56,101 nt of DNA from an uncultured Lachnospiraceae bacterium (GTDB taxonomy: Bacteria; Bacillota; Clostridia; Lachnospirales; Lachnospiraceae), in assembly GCA_910578605.1 (NCBI GenBank), contig CAJTQG010000001.1:15843-71943 (forward strand). Direction: 5' to 3'. Numbering within the stretch: the first letter of the stretch is position 1; each line of letters begins with the position of its first letter. This document shows positions 42,950 through 50,949 of this stretch, one piece after another. The translations under genes and the position numbers were made by a program. A model generated the notes under the pieces. The model was not told the DNA's origin and searched no databases. It worked only from the letters and a program-made list of their open reading frames with translations.

Positions 42950-43280
42950 AAAAACCATCCTTTTATATGTATTTAGGTTTTTCAATGGGAAACCTATAAA
43001 CACTATAGCTTTATAAAATAAAAAGAGAAACTCTGCTGCCTGCACTATTCTGTATGTTTCATTTTTTAGCTTATACATACAAAATATCGTACAGCCCTAG
43101 TATACTCTTTTCTAGTATTTTTGGCAATCTTTTGTAATACATTCTATGCAGCCCTTTCTCTATTTTATCTATATTTTTATCTTTTCTATTCTTTTTATCT
43201 TTTCTATATACAAAAAACATTTGCACACTAATATTTAACTAGAATACATCTGCTTCACACGTTACTTTTCTTTCTATCTT
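42950..43280. other. Intergenic, 331 bp
   Basis: AT-rich upstream region of the hemerythrin gene, with imperfect TTTTATCTTTTCTAT repeats near 43160-43205. No gene or clear promoter identified. Confidence 0.4.
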
Positions 43281-43955
43281 TTAAAATAAATCGGCTAATT
43301 GATTGTATTCATAATCATATTCTCTTAAAAAAATATCTTGAGTTAATGCTTTTGCATAAACAATATAAGTGTAAAAACATTTATACCATTGTCCCTCATA
43401 AGAAGTATAGCGGTAATTATATTTTAACACTCCTGCCTTTCCCTCCTCTAAAATAAAAGCTGTTTCATTTAATATATTACATTTTCCCCCTAACTTAGCG
43501 CCCTTTTTATAAAAATCTTCATTTCCTCCTCTGCGTCTAGGCATTCCTTTTTCATAATCGAACCATTTAATGCGAAAAGAATGATTGGCTTCCTCCAAAA
43601 TAGTGATACATGGAATATCTATTTTATCCATATCCCAAAAGGAACCTTGCTCTAACTGTACCCTTTTTGCGCGCAGCATGGCCAATCTTTGCTCCCTCTC
43701 ATCACTTTTAGTAAAAGCTTTTCCCTTGTTTTCTTCATATAGTCTTTTATCTAATTGATGGGAAATCCCCTGAGATGAAACAATACAATCCCCCTGTTGA
43801 TAATAACTGCATTTCTTCAAAAATACCCCCTCCCCCGAAAGCTTTACCCCATCTTCTATTCTTACAGGCTTATAGTATGGCTGCCTGAAGGCGGCTGCAG
43901 CAGATGTGCGGCTCCCCTTCAGCCATTCCATTTCAATAAACAATACTGCTAACAT
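43281..43955 (-). CDS. Hypothetical protein, unrecognised
   Basis: A 224-aa soluble basic protein; no signal peptide apart from a short hydrophobic start (MLAVLFIEMEWL), no known motif, and no membrane segment. It contains four cysteines and many aromatic residues (SYYQQGDC, WFDYEKGMPRRRGG, YNYRYTSYEGQWYKCFYTYI). ATG 43953-43955 lies eight bases after AGGAGG, a strong ribosome-binding site, so it is very likely expressed. Stands alone between the hemerythrin gene and the toxin locus. Function unknown. Confidence 0.65.
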   Translation of the reverse strand: MLAVLFIEMEWLKGSRTSAAAAFRQPYYKPVRIEDGVKLSGEGVFLKKCSYYQQGDCIVSSQGISHQLDKRLYEENKGKAFTKSDEREQRLAMLRAKRVQLEQGSFWDMDKIDIPCITILEEANHSFRIKWFDYEKGMPRRRGGNEDFYKKGAKLGGKCNILNETAFILEEGKAGVLKYNYRYTSYEGQWYKCFYTYIVYAKALTQDIFLREYDYEYNQLADLF

Positions 43956-44154
43956 ATACTGCACCTCCTATCTTTATTTCCAATAATTTCTGTATCATCT
44001 TTTTTACTGATTTATCTAATACACTTTTTTCCTTACTCTATTTCTTTTCCTTTTGTTATACTTTTAAATAAAAATAATATAATTTAATCAATAATATTTT
44101 TAGACTATTTTTGATGCACGAATCGGAAAATAGAATCTGTAGAAACAATTAAGA

Positions 44155-44183
44155 TTGTTATAAAAGAAAAAATATGATAAAAT
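44155..44183 (+). promoter_or_regulatory. Promoter of the type I toxin mRNA
   Basis: TTGTTA (44155-44160), 17-bp spacer, TAAAAT (44178-44183). Predicted start near 44190, giving an 84-nt leader. Confidence 0.6.
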
Positions 44184-44208
44184 GTCAGAGAGGAACAATC
44201 GTATTGCA

Positions 44209-44270
44209 AGGCGGTAGCCTCCCAAAACTTCATGCCCGGTTTGCCGGAGTACATATGAAGGGAGGTGACG
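44209..44270 (+). promoter_or_regulatory. Ribosome-binding-site sequestering hairpin of the toxin mRNA
   Basis: GCCTCCC near 44217-44223 is complementary to the Shine-Dalgarno GGGAGG(T) near 44260-44266, with an inner CCGG-TTTG-CCGG hairpin. Masking the ribosome-binding site is a known control of type I toxins. Confidence 0.55.
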
Positions 44271-44273
44271 CAA

Positions 44274-44390
44274 ATGACAGCTTTTGAAATCATTTCGATT
44301 TTCATAGGTATATTGGCTTTGCTAATTGCCTTTGGTAGTTTTGTTATAGCGTTGCTTGCCTTTCTCGATAAGAGGAACAAGCGAAAATAA
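44274..44390 (+). CDS. Holin-like type I toxin (TxpA/BsrG-related small membrane peptide)
   Basis: A 38-aa peptide below usual ORF cut-offs: short polar start (MTAFEIIS), one hydrophobic helix (about 8-30, IFIGILALLIAFGSFVIALL), and a basic tail (DKRNKRK). This is the pattern of the 'putative holin-like toxin' family, type I toxins that insert in the membrane. Strong ribosome-binding site GGGAGGTGACGCAA, masked by upstream pairing. The 3' end of the mRNA overlaps a convergent antisense transcript with its own promoter and terminator. The combination of peptide, leader fold and antisense gene makes the call firm; toxicity itself is not shown. Confidence 0.82.
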   Translation: MTAFEIISIFIGILALLIAFGSFVIALLAFLDKRNKRK

Positions 44391-44484
44391 ATAAGCCTAC
44401 CTTGTAATCTTGGCGGATGCAGGTAGGCTTATAACCTATAGCGGAGGTCAACCACTTTGTGGGCGGTTGTTTCCTCTTTTTGTA
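44383..44484 (-). ncRNA. Antisense antitoxin RNA
   Basis: Predicted transcript of about 100 nt from the promoter at 44490-44518. It is complementary to the 3' untranslated region of the toxin mRNA. Terminator: AAGCCTACC (44422-44430 on the minus strand) with GGTAGGCTT (44393-44401), followed by a T-rich tail (44383-44392). The tail reaches the toxin stop codon. Confidence 0.7.
44444..44481 (+). terminator. Terminator of the toxin mRNA
   Basis: GAGG/CCTC (44444-44447, 44473-44476) and CAACC/GGTTG (44449-44453, 44465-44469) form one stem, then TTTTT. Confidence 0.7.
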
Positions 44485-44489
44485 TCTTT

Positions 44490-44518
44490 AATATAGCATA
44501 ATGCCCGGATAAATTCAA
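44490..44518 (-). promoter_or_regulatory. Promoter of the antisense RNA
   Basis: Minus strand TTGAAT (44513-44518), exactly 17 bp, TATATT (44490-44495). Confidence 0.75.
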
Positions 44519-45003
44519 GAAAAATTTCTGTTAATGCAAACCGTTAGGGAGTAATAGACTGCTGCCCTCTTTGGCTCTACAGTACCACAAATATCATAGA
44601 GCCGCTACCCAGTAATAAGCCACTACGCAAATTAAAAGGAACTTATAACAGTCCGTTATAAGTTCAATAATGGTTGTGTAATAGACGCTTAATGGGCACA
44701 TACTTGATTGGAAAAACCATAAAACCCAGCCATTTCTCGGCATTCTTTTTTTCTACTTCCTATATTCACTCTCTTTAACTGCGGTTAGCAGAGAATACAA
44801 TTAAAAAATAAACTGTATCTCCAAATCTTCAGGAAATTACTGTTTATGCGTTTTCCCAATAATCCGCCTTACTTCTGATGTTTTCATGCAATGTATGTTC
44901 CTGCTGCCTGCTACGTCATTTATATAGCCCCTTTTCAGATACATAAAATATCCCTTGTCTTTGGTATAGGACAAATCTTCTATCATTTCAGAATATATTT
45001 TCT
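44519..45003. other. Mobile-element debris, non-coding
   Basis: Nearly 500 bp without a supported gene. It has a GGCTCTA/TAGAGCC inverted repeat near 44571-44603, the 11-bp palindromic repeat at 44639-44665, and broken minus-strand frames near 44840-45000 (for example KDKGYFMYLKRGYINDVAG) that look like part of a degraded gene. Confidence 0.4.
44639..44665. repeat. 11-bp perfect inverted repeat
   Basis: GAACTTATAAC, 5-nt loop, GTTATAAGTTC. No T-tract. Could be a protein-binding or recombination site. Confidence 0.5.
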
Positions 45004-45093
45004 TTATCCTGCCTTTTCGCCTGTGGGAATAACAAGGTTTATCCTATCGTAATGCTCTTTGATATGTTGATTTTTATATACTGTTCGCGTCAT
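45004..45093 (-). pseudogene. Truncated ribbon-helix-helix protein gene
   Basis: ATG 45091-45093 behind AAAAGGAGCGAAGCT. It reads MTRTVYKNQHIKEHYDRINL, then VIPTGEKAG and stop (29 aa). The EHYDRINLVIPTGEK stretch is the beta-strand and first-helix entry of small Arc-like RHH proteins carried on mobile elements; the DNA-binding helices are missing. Confidence 0.45.
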
Positions 45094-45309
45094 AGCTTCG
45101 CTCCTTTTGCTACCCATGGGATTTTTTGAGAACCTGAATAATAAGAAAACAGATATTTCAACTGCAAATTCCTTTGTTTACTGGCTTTTAAGCATTTAGC
45201 AAAGTCTTCAAAAGACACAGCACAGAAACTATATATAATAAATTGTGCTGTACTGGTGCTATGTAGTAAAATTTGTATCATTTTTTGAAAACTATTGAAC
45301 TCTTAGAAA

Positions 45310-45350
45310 ATAAAGAAAACCCTTGAAAATACTGGACTTTCAAGGGTTTC
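45310..45350 (-). terminator. Terminator of the rplM-rpsI operon
   Basis: 12-bp perfect stem AAACCCTTGAAA / TTTCAAGGGTTT (45317-45328, 45338-45349), followed on the minus strand by TCTTTATTTTC. Confidence 0.85.
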
Positions 45351-45375
45351 ACTAATTTCATTATTCTTCTTGGAA

Positions 45376-45768
45376 TTATCTCTTGCTGAACTGTGGAGCA
45401 CGTCTTGCTGCTTTGAGACCGTATTTCTTTCTCTCTTTCATTCTTGGATCTCTTGTCAGATAACCTTCCTTCTTTAATGCAGGACGGAAATCGCCATCTG
45501 CCTGAAGCAAAGCTCTGGAAATTCCATGACGAATTGCTCCTGCCTGACCTGTATAACCACCGCCATGTACATTAACAATAACATCATATTTATCAACTGT
45601 ATTTGTCAACACTAATGGCTGACGAACGATAACCTTCAATGTCTCTAAACCTAAATAATTATCGATATCTCTTTTATTAATAGTAATTTTACCAGTTCCT
45701 GGTACTAAATATACTCTTGCAATACTTTTTTTTCTTCTACCTGTTCCATAAAATTTATTACTTGCCAT
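45376..45768 (-). CDS. rpsI: 30S ribosomal protein S9
   Basis: 130 aa, normal length. KFYGTGRRKKSIARVYLVPG start, VHGGGYTGQAGAIRHGISRA core and the conserved C-terminus RRAPQFSKR, whose final Arg contacts P-site tRNA. Second gene of the rplM-rpsI operon, 26 bp after rplM, with a strong terminator downstream. Confidence 0.98.
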   Translation of the reverse strand: MASNKFYGTGRRKKSIARVYLVPGTGKITINKRDIDNYLGLETLKVIVRQPLVLTNTVDKYDVIVNVHGGGYTGQAGAIRHGISRALLQADGDFRPALKKEGYLTRDPRMKERKKYGLKAARRAPQFSKR

Positions 45769-45794
45769 TTTATTTTCCTCCTTTCAGTTCCTGA

Positions 45795-46223
45795 CTAAAA
45801 CTTCAACTCTTCCGGTTTCTGTGCTGCATGATCATGTTCTGGACCAGCATACACATGAAGTTTTGTGTACATGGATCTTCCTAAAGGTCCCTTTGGAAGC
45901 ATACCCTTTACTGCCAATTCAATTACTCTTTCCGGCTTCTTATTCATCATTTCTCTTAATGTAGTTTCCTTCATGCCGCCAACATAATCGGAATGACGAT
46001 AGTAAATCTTCTGGTCTAATTTTTTACCTGTTACTTTTACTTTATCTGCATTGACTACAATCACATAATCACCTGTGTCAATATGAGGTGTATAAATTGG
46101 TTTATTTTTTCCTCTTAAAACGTTAGCAATCTCAGATGCTAAACGACCTAATGTATATCCTGCTGCATCAACTACATACCATTTTCTTTCTACTTTTTCA
46201 GGACTAGCCATGTAAGTTTTCAT
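45795..46223 (-). CDS. rplM: 50S ribosomal protein L13
   Basis: 142 aa, normal length. Motifs VERKWYVVDAAGYTLGRLAS, VVNADKVKVTGKKLDQKIYY and VKGMLPKGPLGRSMYTKLHV. ATG 46221-46223 follows AGGAGGTAAACCA; the longer frame from 46283 lies in the leader and has no ribosome-binding site. First gene of the L13-S9 operon. Confidence 0.98.
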   Translation of the reverse strand: MKTYMASPEKVERKWYVVDAAGYTLGRLASEIANVLRGKNKPIYTPHIDTGDYVIVVNADKVKVTGKKLDQKIYYRHSDYVGGMKETTLREMMNKKPERVIELAVKGMLPKGPLGRSMYTKLHVYAGPEHDHAAQKPEELKF

Positions 46224-46424
46224 TGGTTTACCTCCTATGATTGATACTGAATTTTCTGAATAATCTTTAATATTTGATTTCATAATAATAAAAATAAATA
46301 TATTATTTATGATTTATATGAATTTATGAAATAGAAATGTTCTTACCGGGGCTTTGGTCGAAACACTTCTCTGTCATACGATGTCACAGTAAAACATTAT
46401 ATTATAATTTGTCTTACGTGTCAA
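46224..46424 (-). promoter_or_regulatory. Consensus promoter and long leader of rplM-rpsI
   Basis: TTGACA (46419-46424), 17-bp spacer, TATAAT (46396-46401) on the minus strand, both perfect. The leader is about 165 nt; its first third (near 46330-46390) is GC-richer and could hold an L13-leader-type autoregulatory fold, but I could not establish the pairing. Confidence 0.75.
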
Positions 46425-46452
46425 CGATTTTCCCTGAATTTCCCACGATTTT

Positions 46453-47199
46453 TTATGAATTTTTTCCATAGTTAATTCCCACTAATGTTAAACCGCAAGC
46501 AGGTGCTTTGGGGCCTGCTAAATTCCTGTCCAACCCCTGTAAAATTTCCTTCACATAATCAGGTGGATAGACTCCAAGACCTACTTTGATTAAAGTACCT
46601 GCAATAATTCTTACCATGTTATACAAAAATCCATTGCCACGAATATGAATGGTAATCATATCTTCTTTTTTAGTCACAGTAAGCTCATATATTTCTCTCA
46701 CTGATGTCAGCTGTTGTCCTCTTTTAGAACAAAAACTTTTAAAATCATGTTCCCCCTTTAAAAAGTCTGCCGCCTGCTGCATCTTTTCTATATCCAATGG
46801 ATAGTAGACAAAATGAGAATACCTCCTCGCTAAAGGATTGGGAAAATGATGATTATAAATTTTATATTCATAGGTTTTACTGCAGTCTTGATACCTAGGA
46901 TGCCAATCTAAAGGCACTTCACAGGAATGCTGAATCACTATATCCTCCGGCAGCCTTTGATTCAGCGCATAAGACATTTTTTCTGGTGGTATACGGCTCT
47001 CGGTATCAAAAACAGCTACATTTCCTAAGGCATGTACACCGGAATCTGTCCTGCTTGCACCAATAATGATAATGTCCTCCCTCAACAGCTCTGAAAGCTT
47101 TTTATTAAGTATCTCCTCCACTGTAATTCCATTCTCCTGCACCTGCCAACCGCAATACATTGTACCATCATAGGCAACAACTATTTTTACTCTCTTCAT
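46453..47199 (-). CDS. truA: tRNA pseudouridine(38-40) synthase
   Basis: 248 aa. Catalytic Asp in ASRTDSGVHALGNVA. Other family motifs: VAYDGTMYCGWQVQ, PRYQDCSKTYEYKIYN, DFKSFCSKRG, HIRGNGFLYNMVRIIAGTLI and GPKAPACGLTLV. It modifies U38-U40 in the anticodon arm of tRNAs. AAAGGTTGAAATC precedes the ATG. It follows ecfT by 100 bp, as is usual in Firmicutes. Confidence 0.97.
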   Translation of the reverse strand: MKRVKIVVAYDGTMYCGWQVQENGITVEEILNKKLSELLREDIIIIGASRTDSGVHALGNVAVFDTESRIPPEKMSYALNQRLPEDIVIQHSCEVPLDWHPRYQDCSKTYEYKIYNHHFPNPLARRYSHFVYYPLDIEKMQQAADFLKGEHDFKSFCSKRGQQLTSVREIYELTVTKKEDMITIHIRGNGFLYNMVRIIAGTLIKVGLGVYPPDYVKEILQGLDRNLAGPKAPACGLTLVGINYGKNS

Positions 47200-47298
47200 G
47201 ATTTCAACCTTTCAGTCACGCCTCTAAAGACGACAAACACACTATACAAAACTTAACACTATTCTATGAAAACAATTTCCTTCTGTCGTTTTATCTCT

Positions 47299-48099
47299 CT
47301 ACTTGTATCTATACCAAATAAACAATATTACTGCTCCGTATATAACCAGCATTATATATCCAATGTAATCCCTACTTTTATATTCTAAGGGATACATTTT
47401 GCTTCTACCCTCTCCCCCCCGATAACATCTGGCTTCCATGGCATTTGCAAGCTCTCCTGCTCTTCTGATTGCGCTGATAAATAGAGGAATCAACAAGGGT
47501 AGCATAGACATTAACTTTTTCCACAGACTGCCCTCGTGAAAGCTTGCTCCTCTGGCAGTTTGCGCCTTCATAATTTTATTTGTCTCTTCCATCAATATAG
47601 GGATAAACCGCAATGCGATAGAAATCATCATGGCTGTCTCATGAACGGGAATGCCCACTCTCTTTAAAAATCCTAATCCCTTTTCTAATCCATCGCACAA
47701 CGCCATAGGAGTTGTAGTCAATGTAAGCATGCTGGAGGCCAACACTAACAATACCAATCGTATTCCAATCACTACAGCATAGTAGATACCTTCTCTTGTA
47801 AGTCTTAGAAATCTCCACTCCCACAATATCTCCCCAGGAACACAAAATCCATTGATAACCATACTAAACAGCAATAAAAACAAAATAGATTTCAGTCCCC
47901 TCATAATAAAAGCAACTGGTACTTTAGAACATAAAATCACACTTGCTAATGCCATTATAGCAGCTGCAAACCCCAAAATATGATTACAGAAAAAGAGCAG
48001 AATCATATAACTAAAAACACAAAATAATTTTACTCGTGCATCTAAACGATGTATACAGGAATCCACTTTATAATATTGTCCTAATGTGATATCTGCCAC
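47299..48099 (-). CDS. ecfT: ECF transporter transmembrane subunit EcfT
   Basis: A 266-aa membrane protein with five or six helices and a cytoplasmic coupling domain. It links the ATPases to exchangeable vitamin-binding S components (folate, riboflavin, biotin and others). Coupling signatures: KAQTARGASFHEG and ANAMEARCYRGG. I chose the GTG at 48097-48099: it lies six bases after AAGGA and gives VADITLGQYYKVDSCIHRLD, the normal EcfT N-terminus; the ATG at 48132 adds 11 unrelated residues and lacks a ribosome-binding site. Confidence 0.93.
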   Translation of the reverse strand: MADITLGQYYKVDSCIHRLDARVKLFCVFSYMILLFFCNHILGFAAAIMALASVILCSKVPVAFIMRGLKSILFLLLFSMVINGFCVPGEILWEWRFLRLTREGIYYAVVIGIRLVLLVLASSMLTLTTTPMALCDGLEKGLGFLKRVGIPVHETAMMISIALRFIPILMEETNKIMKAQTARGASFHEGSLWKKLMSMLPLLIPLFISAIRRAGELANAMEARCYRGGEGRSKMYPLEYKSRDYIGYIMLVIYGAVILFIWYRYK

Positions 48100-48135
48100 A
48101 GTAATTCCTTCCTCCCTGCATTTCCAATCCATTTT

Positions 48136-50031
48136 TTAATTCTCTGAAAGCAATTTTACTCCGTCACACATGCGAATACAATCTGTGCCATCCATATGAA
48201 TACCACCACACAAATGTTTTATAATTTTTATAATCTGAGGCACATCTAGACCACATTTCCTTATTTTTTCTTCACATCCAAATATCTGATTTGGCGTGCC
48301 TTCCATCGCAATGCTGCCTTTCCTCATACAGATAATTCGGTCGGCATACTCTGCCATCTGGTCCATACTATGTGATACCATCACTATAGTCATATTCTCT
48401 TCTAACTGCAGCCTTTTTAATAACTGTAATATCTGCTTTCTACCCTGGGGGTCTAAACCTGCCGTTGGTTCATCCAGTACTAAAATTTCCGGCTTCAGAG
48501 CCAATATCCCTGCTAAAGCCGCTTTTCTCTTTTGACCTCCTGATAAAACAAATGGTGACTTGTCCCAGCATTCTCTTGAAAGCTGCACCTGCTCTAATGC
48601 CCATATTGCTCTTTTTTTTGCCTTCTCAACTGGGATGCCTTGATGCTCAGGCCCAAACATAACATCCTCCAGCACAGTCTCCTTAAACAATTGATATTCT
48701 GGATATTGAAAAACTAAACCTACAGAAAATCGAACTTGGGACAATTTAATGCTTTTATGAAATATATTTTTCCCCCTATATAAAACCTCTCCTTCTTTTG
48801 GTTTAATCAGCCCGTTTAAATGCTGCATCAAAGTAGACTTGCCGGAACCTGTCTCACCAATAATGCCTAAAAATTCACCCTGATAGATTTTCATTGAAAT
48901 ATTTTTAATTGCATAATCTTTCACCTTTGAATTTTTGTTATATTGATAAGATATATGTTTTAATTGCAGCAATACTTCTCTATCTATTGTATTTTCTTTT
49001 ATTTTTATTTCCTGTGTTTTATTTTCATCTATATCTATAGTATCTTTGTCCAAATCTTGTTTTGCAACTTTTGTTTTTTTGTCTTTTGTTTTTTTCTCTT
49101 TTATTTTATTTATATAACCTTTCTTATTTAAAGAATGGTACAAATCCTCTTTTGTCAATATCCCCCTCTCTAAATCCATCCCCTGTTTTCTCAGTTCCCA
49201 GGCAAGCTTTGTCACCACTGGCAGCTCTAAGCCTATCTGTTCCACTATTTCCTCCTGTGAAAATATTTCCTTTGGTGTACCTTCCACCACAATCTTGCCG
49301 GCATCCATACAATACACATAGTCAGACCCAATTACTTCCTCCATATTGTGTGTAATTAAAATAACAGTAACCCCTTCCATTTTATTTAGCTGATGCAAGG
49401 TATGAATAATTTCATCCCGCCCTACAGGGTCCAGCATAGCCGTTGGCTCATCCATCACAATACAAACCGGCTTCATTGCCAAAATACCTGCAATTGCCAC
49501 CCGTTGCTTCTGTCCTCCTGACAACTGATTGGGGGAGCATTTTCTATATTCCCACATATCCACACTGCGAAGTGCCTGCTCTACTCTCTCCCATATTTCC
49601 TCTCTGGGCAATCCTAAATTTTCCGGCCCAAATCCTACATCCTCCTCCACCACCGGACTGACAAGCTGATTGTCAGGATTTTGAAATACCATGCCTGTAA
49701 TTTGGCGAATCTCATACCATCTCTCCTCCTTGGCCGTGGCAATATCCCCAACCCAAATTGTACCTTCACTTGGTATTAAAAGGGCATTAAGCATTTTTGC
49801 CAATGTAGATTTTCCACTGCCATTTCTGCCAAGAATACAGATAAAATCCCCCCTGCTCACATGCAAAGACAGCTTATTTAAAACCTGTTGCGTCTGTGTC
49901 ACCTCTCCATCCTGGTTTTTCCTATAAAAATAATGACTGACATCCTCCACTCGGATAAGCTTATTCGAAATTTCAGATTCTATTTCATATTCTGTTTGTT
50001 TTTTATGAATCACCTGTTCATGCTTTTCCAT
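48136..50031 (-). CDS. Fused ECF transporter ATPase EcfA-EcfA'
   Basis: A 631-aa protein containing two complete ABC domains that are normally separate EcfA and EcfA' proteins. Domain 1 (about 25-290): GRNGSGKSTLAK, FQNPDNQLVSPVVEEDVGFG, LSGGQKQRVAIAG, VMDEPTAMLD. Domain 2 (about 375-615): GETGSGKSTLMQ, FQYPEYQLFKETVLEDVMFG, LSGGQKRKAALAG, VLDEPTAGLD. Between them (about 308-370) is a very Lys/Asp-rich linker (KEKKTKDKKTKVAKQDLDKD). The frame is continuous with no stop, and domain 2 has no start codon with a ribosome-binding site. The protein energises vitamin uptake with EcfT, which starts 37 bp after its stop. Confidence 0.92.
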   Translation of the reverse strand: MEKHEQVIHKKQTEYEIESEISNKLIRVEDVSHYFYRKNQDGEVTQTQQVLNKLSLHVSRGDFICILGRNGSGKSTLAKMLNALLIPSEGTIWVGDIATAKEERWYEIRQITGMVFQNPDNQLVSPVVEEDVGFGPENLGLPREEIWERVEQALRSVDMWEYRKCSPNQLSGGQKQRVAIAGILAMKPVCIVMDEPTAMLDPVGRDEIIHTLHQLNKMEGVTVILITHNMEEVIGSDYVYCMDAGKIVVEGTPKEIFSQEEIVEQIGLELPVVTKLAWELRKQGMDLERGILTKEDLYHSLNKKGYINKIKEKKTKDKKTKVAKQDLDKDTIDIDENKTQEIKIKENTIDREVLLQLKHISYQYNKNSKVKDYAIKNISMKIYQGEFLGIIGETGSGKSTLMQHLNGLIKPKEGEVLYRGKNIFHKSIKLSQVRFSVGLVFQYPEYQLFKETVLEDVMFGPEHQGIPVEKAKKRAIWALEQVQLSRECWDKSPFVLSGGQKRKAALAGILALKPEILVLDEPTAGLDPQGRKQILQLLKRLQLEENMTIVMVSHSMDQMAEYADRIICMRKGSIAMEGTPNQIFGCEEKIRKCGLDVPQIIKIIKHLCGGIHMDGTDCIRMCDGVKLLSEN

Positions 50032-50203
50032 ATACTCTCTTTCAAGTGCCTTTCAAAATAATTTCCAATCTAAATAGAGTTAATAATCTTACAGCAAACT
50101 TCTTTTTCCATACCACTTCCTGCAATATACTTTTACTGCATATGACTCACATTCCATAATACTTAGGATGGCAAAAGCATCTTAACACCTGAACCCTTTA
50201 TAG

Positions 50204-50238
50204 TAAAAAAGCAGAAGAAATTTTACCTTTCCTCTGCT
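50204..50238 (-). terminator. Terminator after rplQ
   Basis: AGCAGA/TCTGCT stem (50210-50215, 50233-50238) extended by A-T pairs, followed on the minus strand by TTTTTT. Closes the ribosomal alpha operon. Confidence 0.75.
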
Positions 50239-50260
50239 TCCACTAAAACACATTTTATTT

Positions 50261-50303
50261 GTCATAAGGAGAACCCAGCATTGCTGAGAAGCTTCCTTAT
50301 GAC
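50261..50303 (-). other. 10-bp perfect hairpin between rplQ and the terminator
   Basis: GTCATAAGGA (50261-50270) with TCCTTATGAC (50294-50303) and an inner CAGCA/TGCTG (50276-50286). No T-tract; lies upstream of the true terminator. Possible RNA-stability or protein-binding structure. Confidence 0.5.
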
Positions 50304-50356
50304 CTACCTGCGCCTAGCGCACTATATTTTCATTTTTATTGATTATAATAAAGATA

Positions 50357-50893
50357 TTAGACCAATTCCAATACAACTTCCATAGCTGCATCGCCTTTGC
50401 GCTGGCCGATTTTTATGATTCTTGTGTAACCGCCTTTTCTGTCCGCATACTTTGGAGCAATCTCGTCAAATAACTTCTGGGCCAAATCCACAGTTTTTGT
50501 GTTCTTTTTCTTGCCTGCATTCTCCTTCGGAACTACTGTTACCTTGTAAAGAACCTTATTCATCTGTCTTCTGGCATGAAGACGGGAAGGCATATCTTTC
50601 TTGATAGTCTTGTCAACTTCATCATACACGTCAACCTTCTTACCATCTACAACTTCCTTCACTCTTCTGCCGTCTGCATCCTTGCGGGCAACCTTTGCTT
50701 TTACAGTTACTTCTTCATAATTATCTTTTTCTTTGATTGCTAAGGCAATCAGGCCTTCAGCAACTTTACTGATTTCTTTTGCTTTTGCCTGTGTTGTCAC
50801 AATCTTACCATGCTGCAGTAAGCTTGTTACCTGACCTCTAATTAATGCCTTTCTCTGGCTAGAGGTTCTGGAAAGCTTTCTATATCCTGCCAT
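50357..50893 (-). CDS. rplQ: 50S ribosomal protein L17
   Basis: 178 aa, about 50 longer than the classic L17. N-terminus YRKLSRTSSQRKALIRGQVT and C-terminus GGYTRIIKIGQRKGDAAMEV are typical. The extra length is a charged insertion (about 60-115: KEKDNYEEVTVKAKVARKDA, KEVVDGKKVDVYDE), which I associate with Lachnospiraceae L17. Last gene of the alpha operon. Confidence 0.97.
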   Translation of the reverse strand: MAGYRKLSRTSSQRKALIRGQVTSLLQHGKIVTTQAKAKEISKVAEGLIALAIKEKDNYEEVTVKAKVARKDADGRRVKEVVDGKKVDVYDEVDKTIKKDMPSRLHARRQMNKVLYKVTVVPKENAGKKKNTKTVDLAQKLFDEIAPKYADRKGGYTRIIKIGQRKGDAAMEVVLELV

Positions 50894-50949
50894 TTCGTTA
50901 CCTCCTAACTTGATAAAAGTTCCGCTTCTCTATCTCATTATCTAAATTC

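Noticed and set aside
44105..44380. 91-aa minus-strand ORF
   Set aside because: Shadow of the toxin gene and its leader on the opposite strand.
45090..45281. 63-aa minus-strand ORF
   Set aside because: No domain, poor start context, and it overlaps the ribosome-binding site of the RHH stub; probably chance.
46330..46395. T-box or tRNA gene in the rplM leader
   Set aside because: No T-box sequence, specifier loop or cloverleaf could be found; only a ribosomal-protein-type leader is plausible.
48136..50031. EcfA/EcfA' as two genes with a missed start
   Set aside because: No ATG, GTG or TTG with a ribosome-binding site occurs before the second ABC domain and no stop lies in the linker; the frame is continuous.
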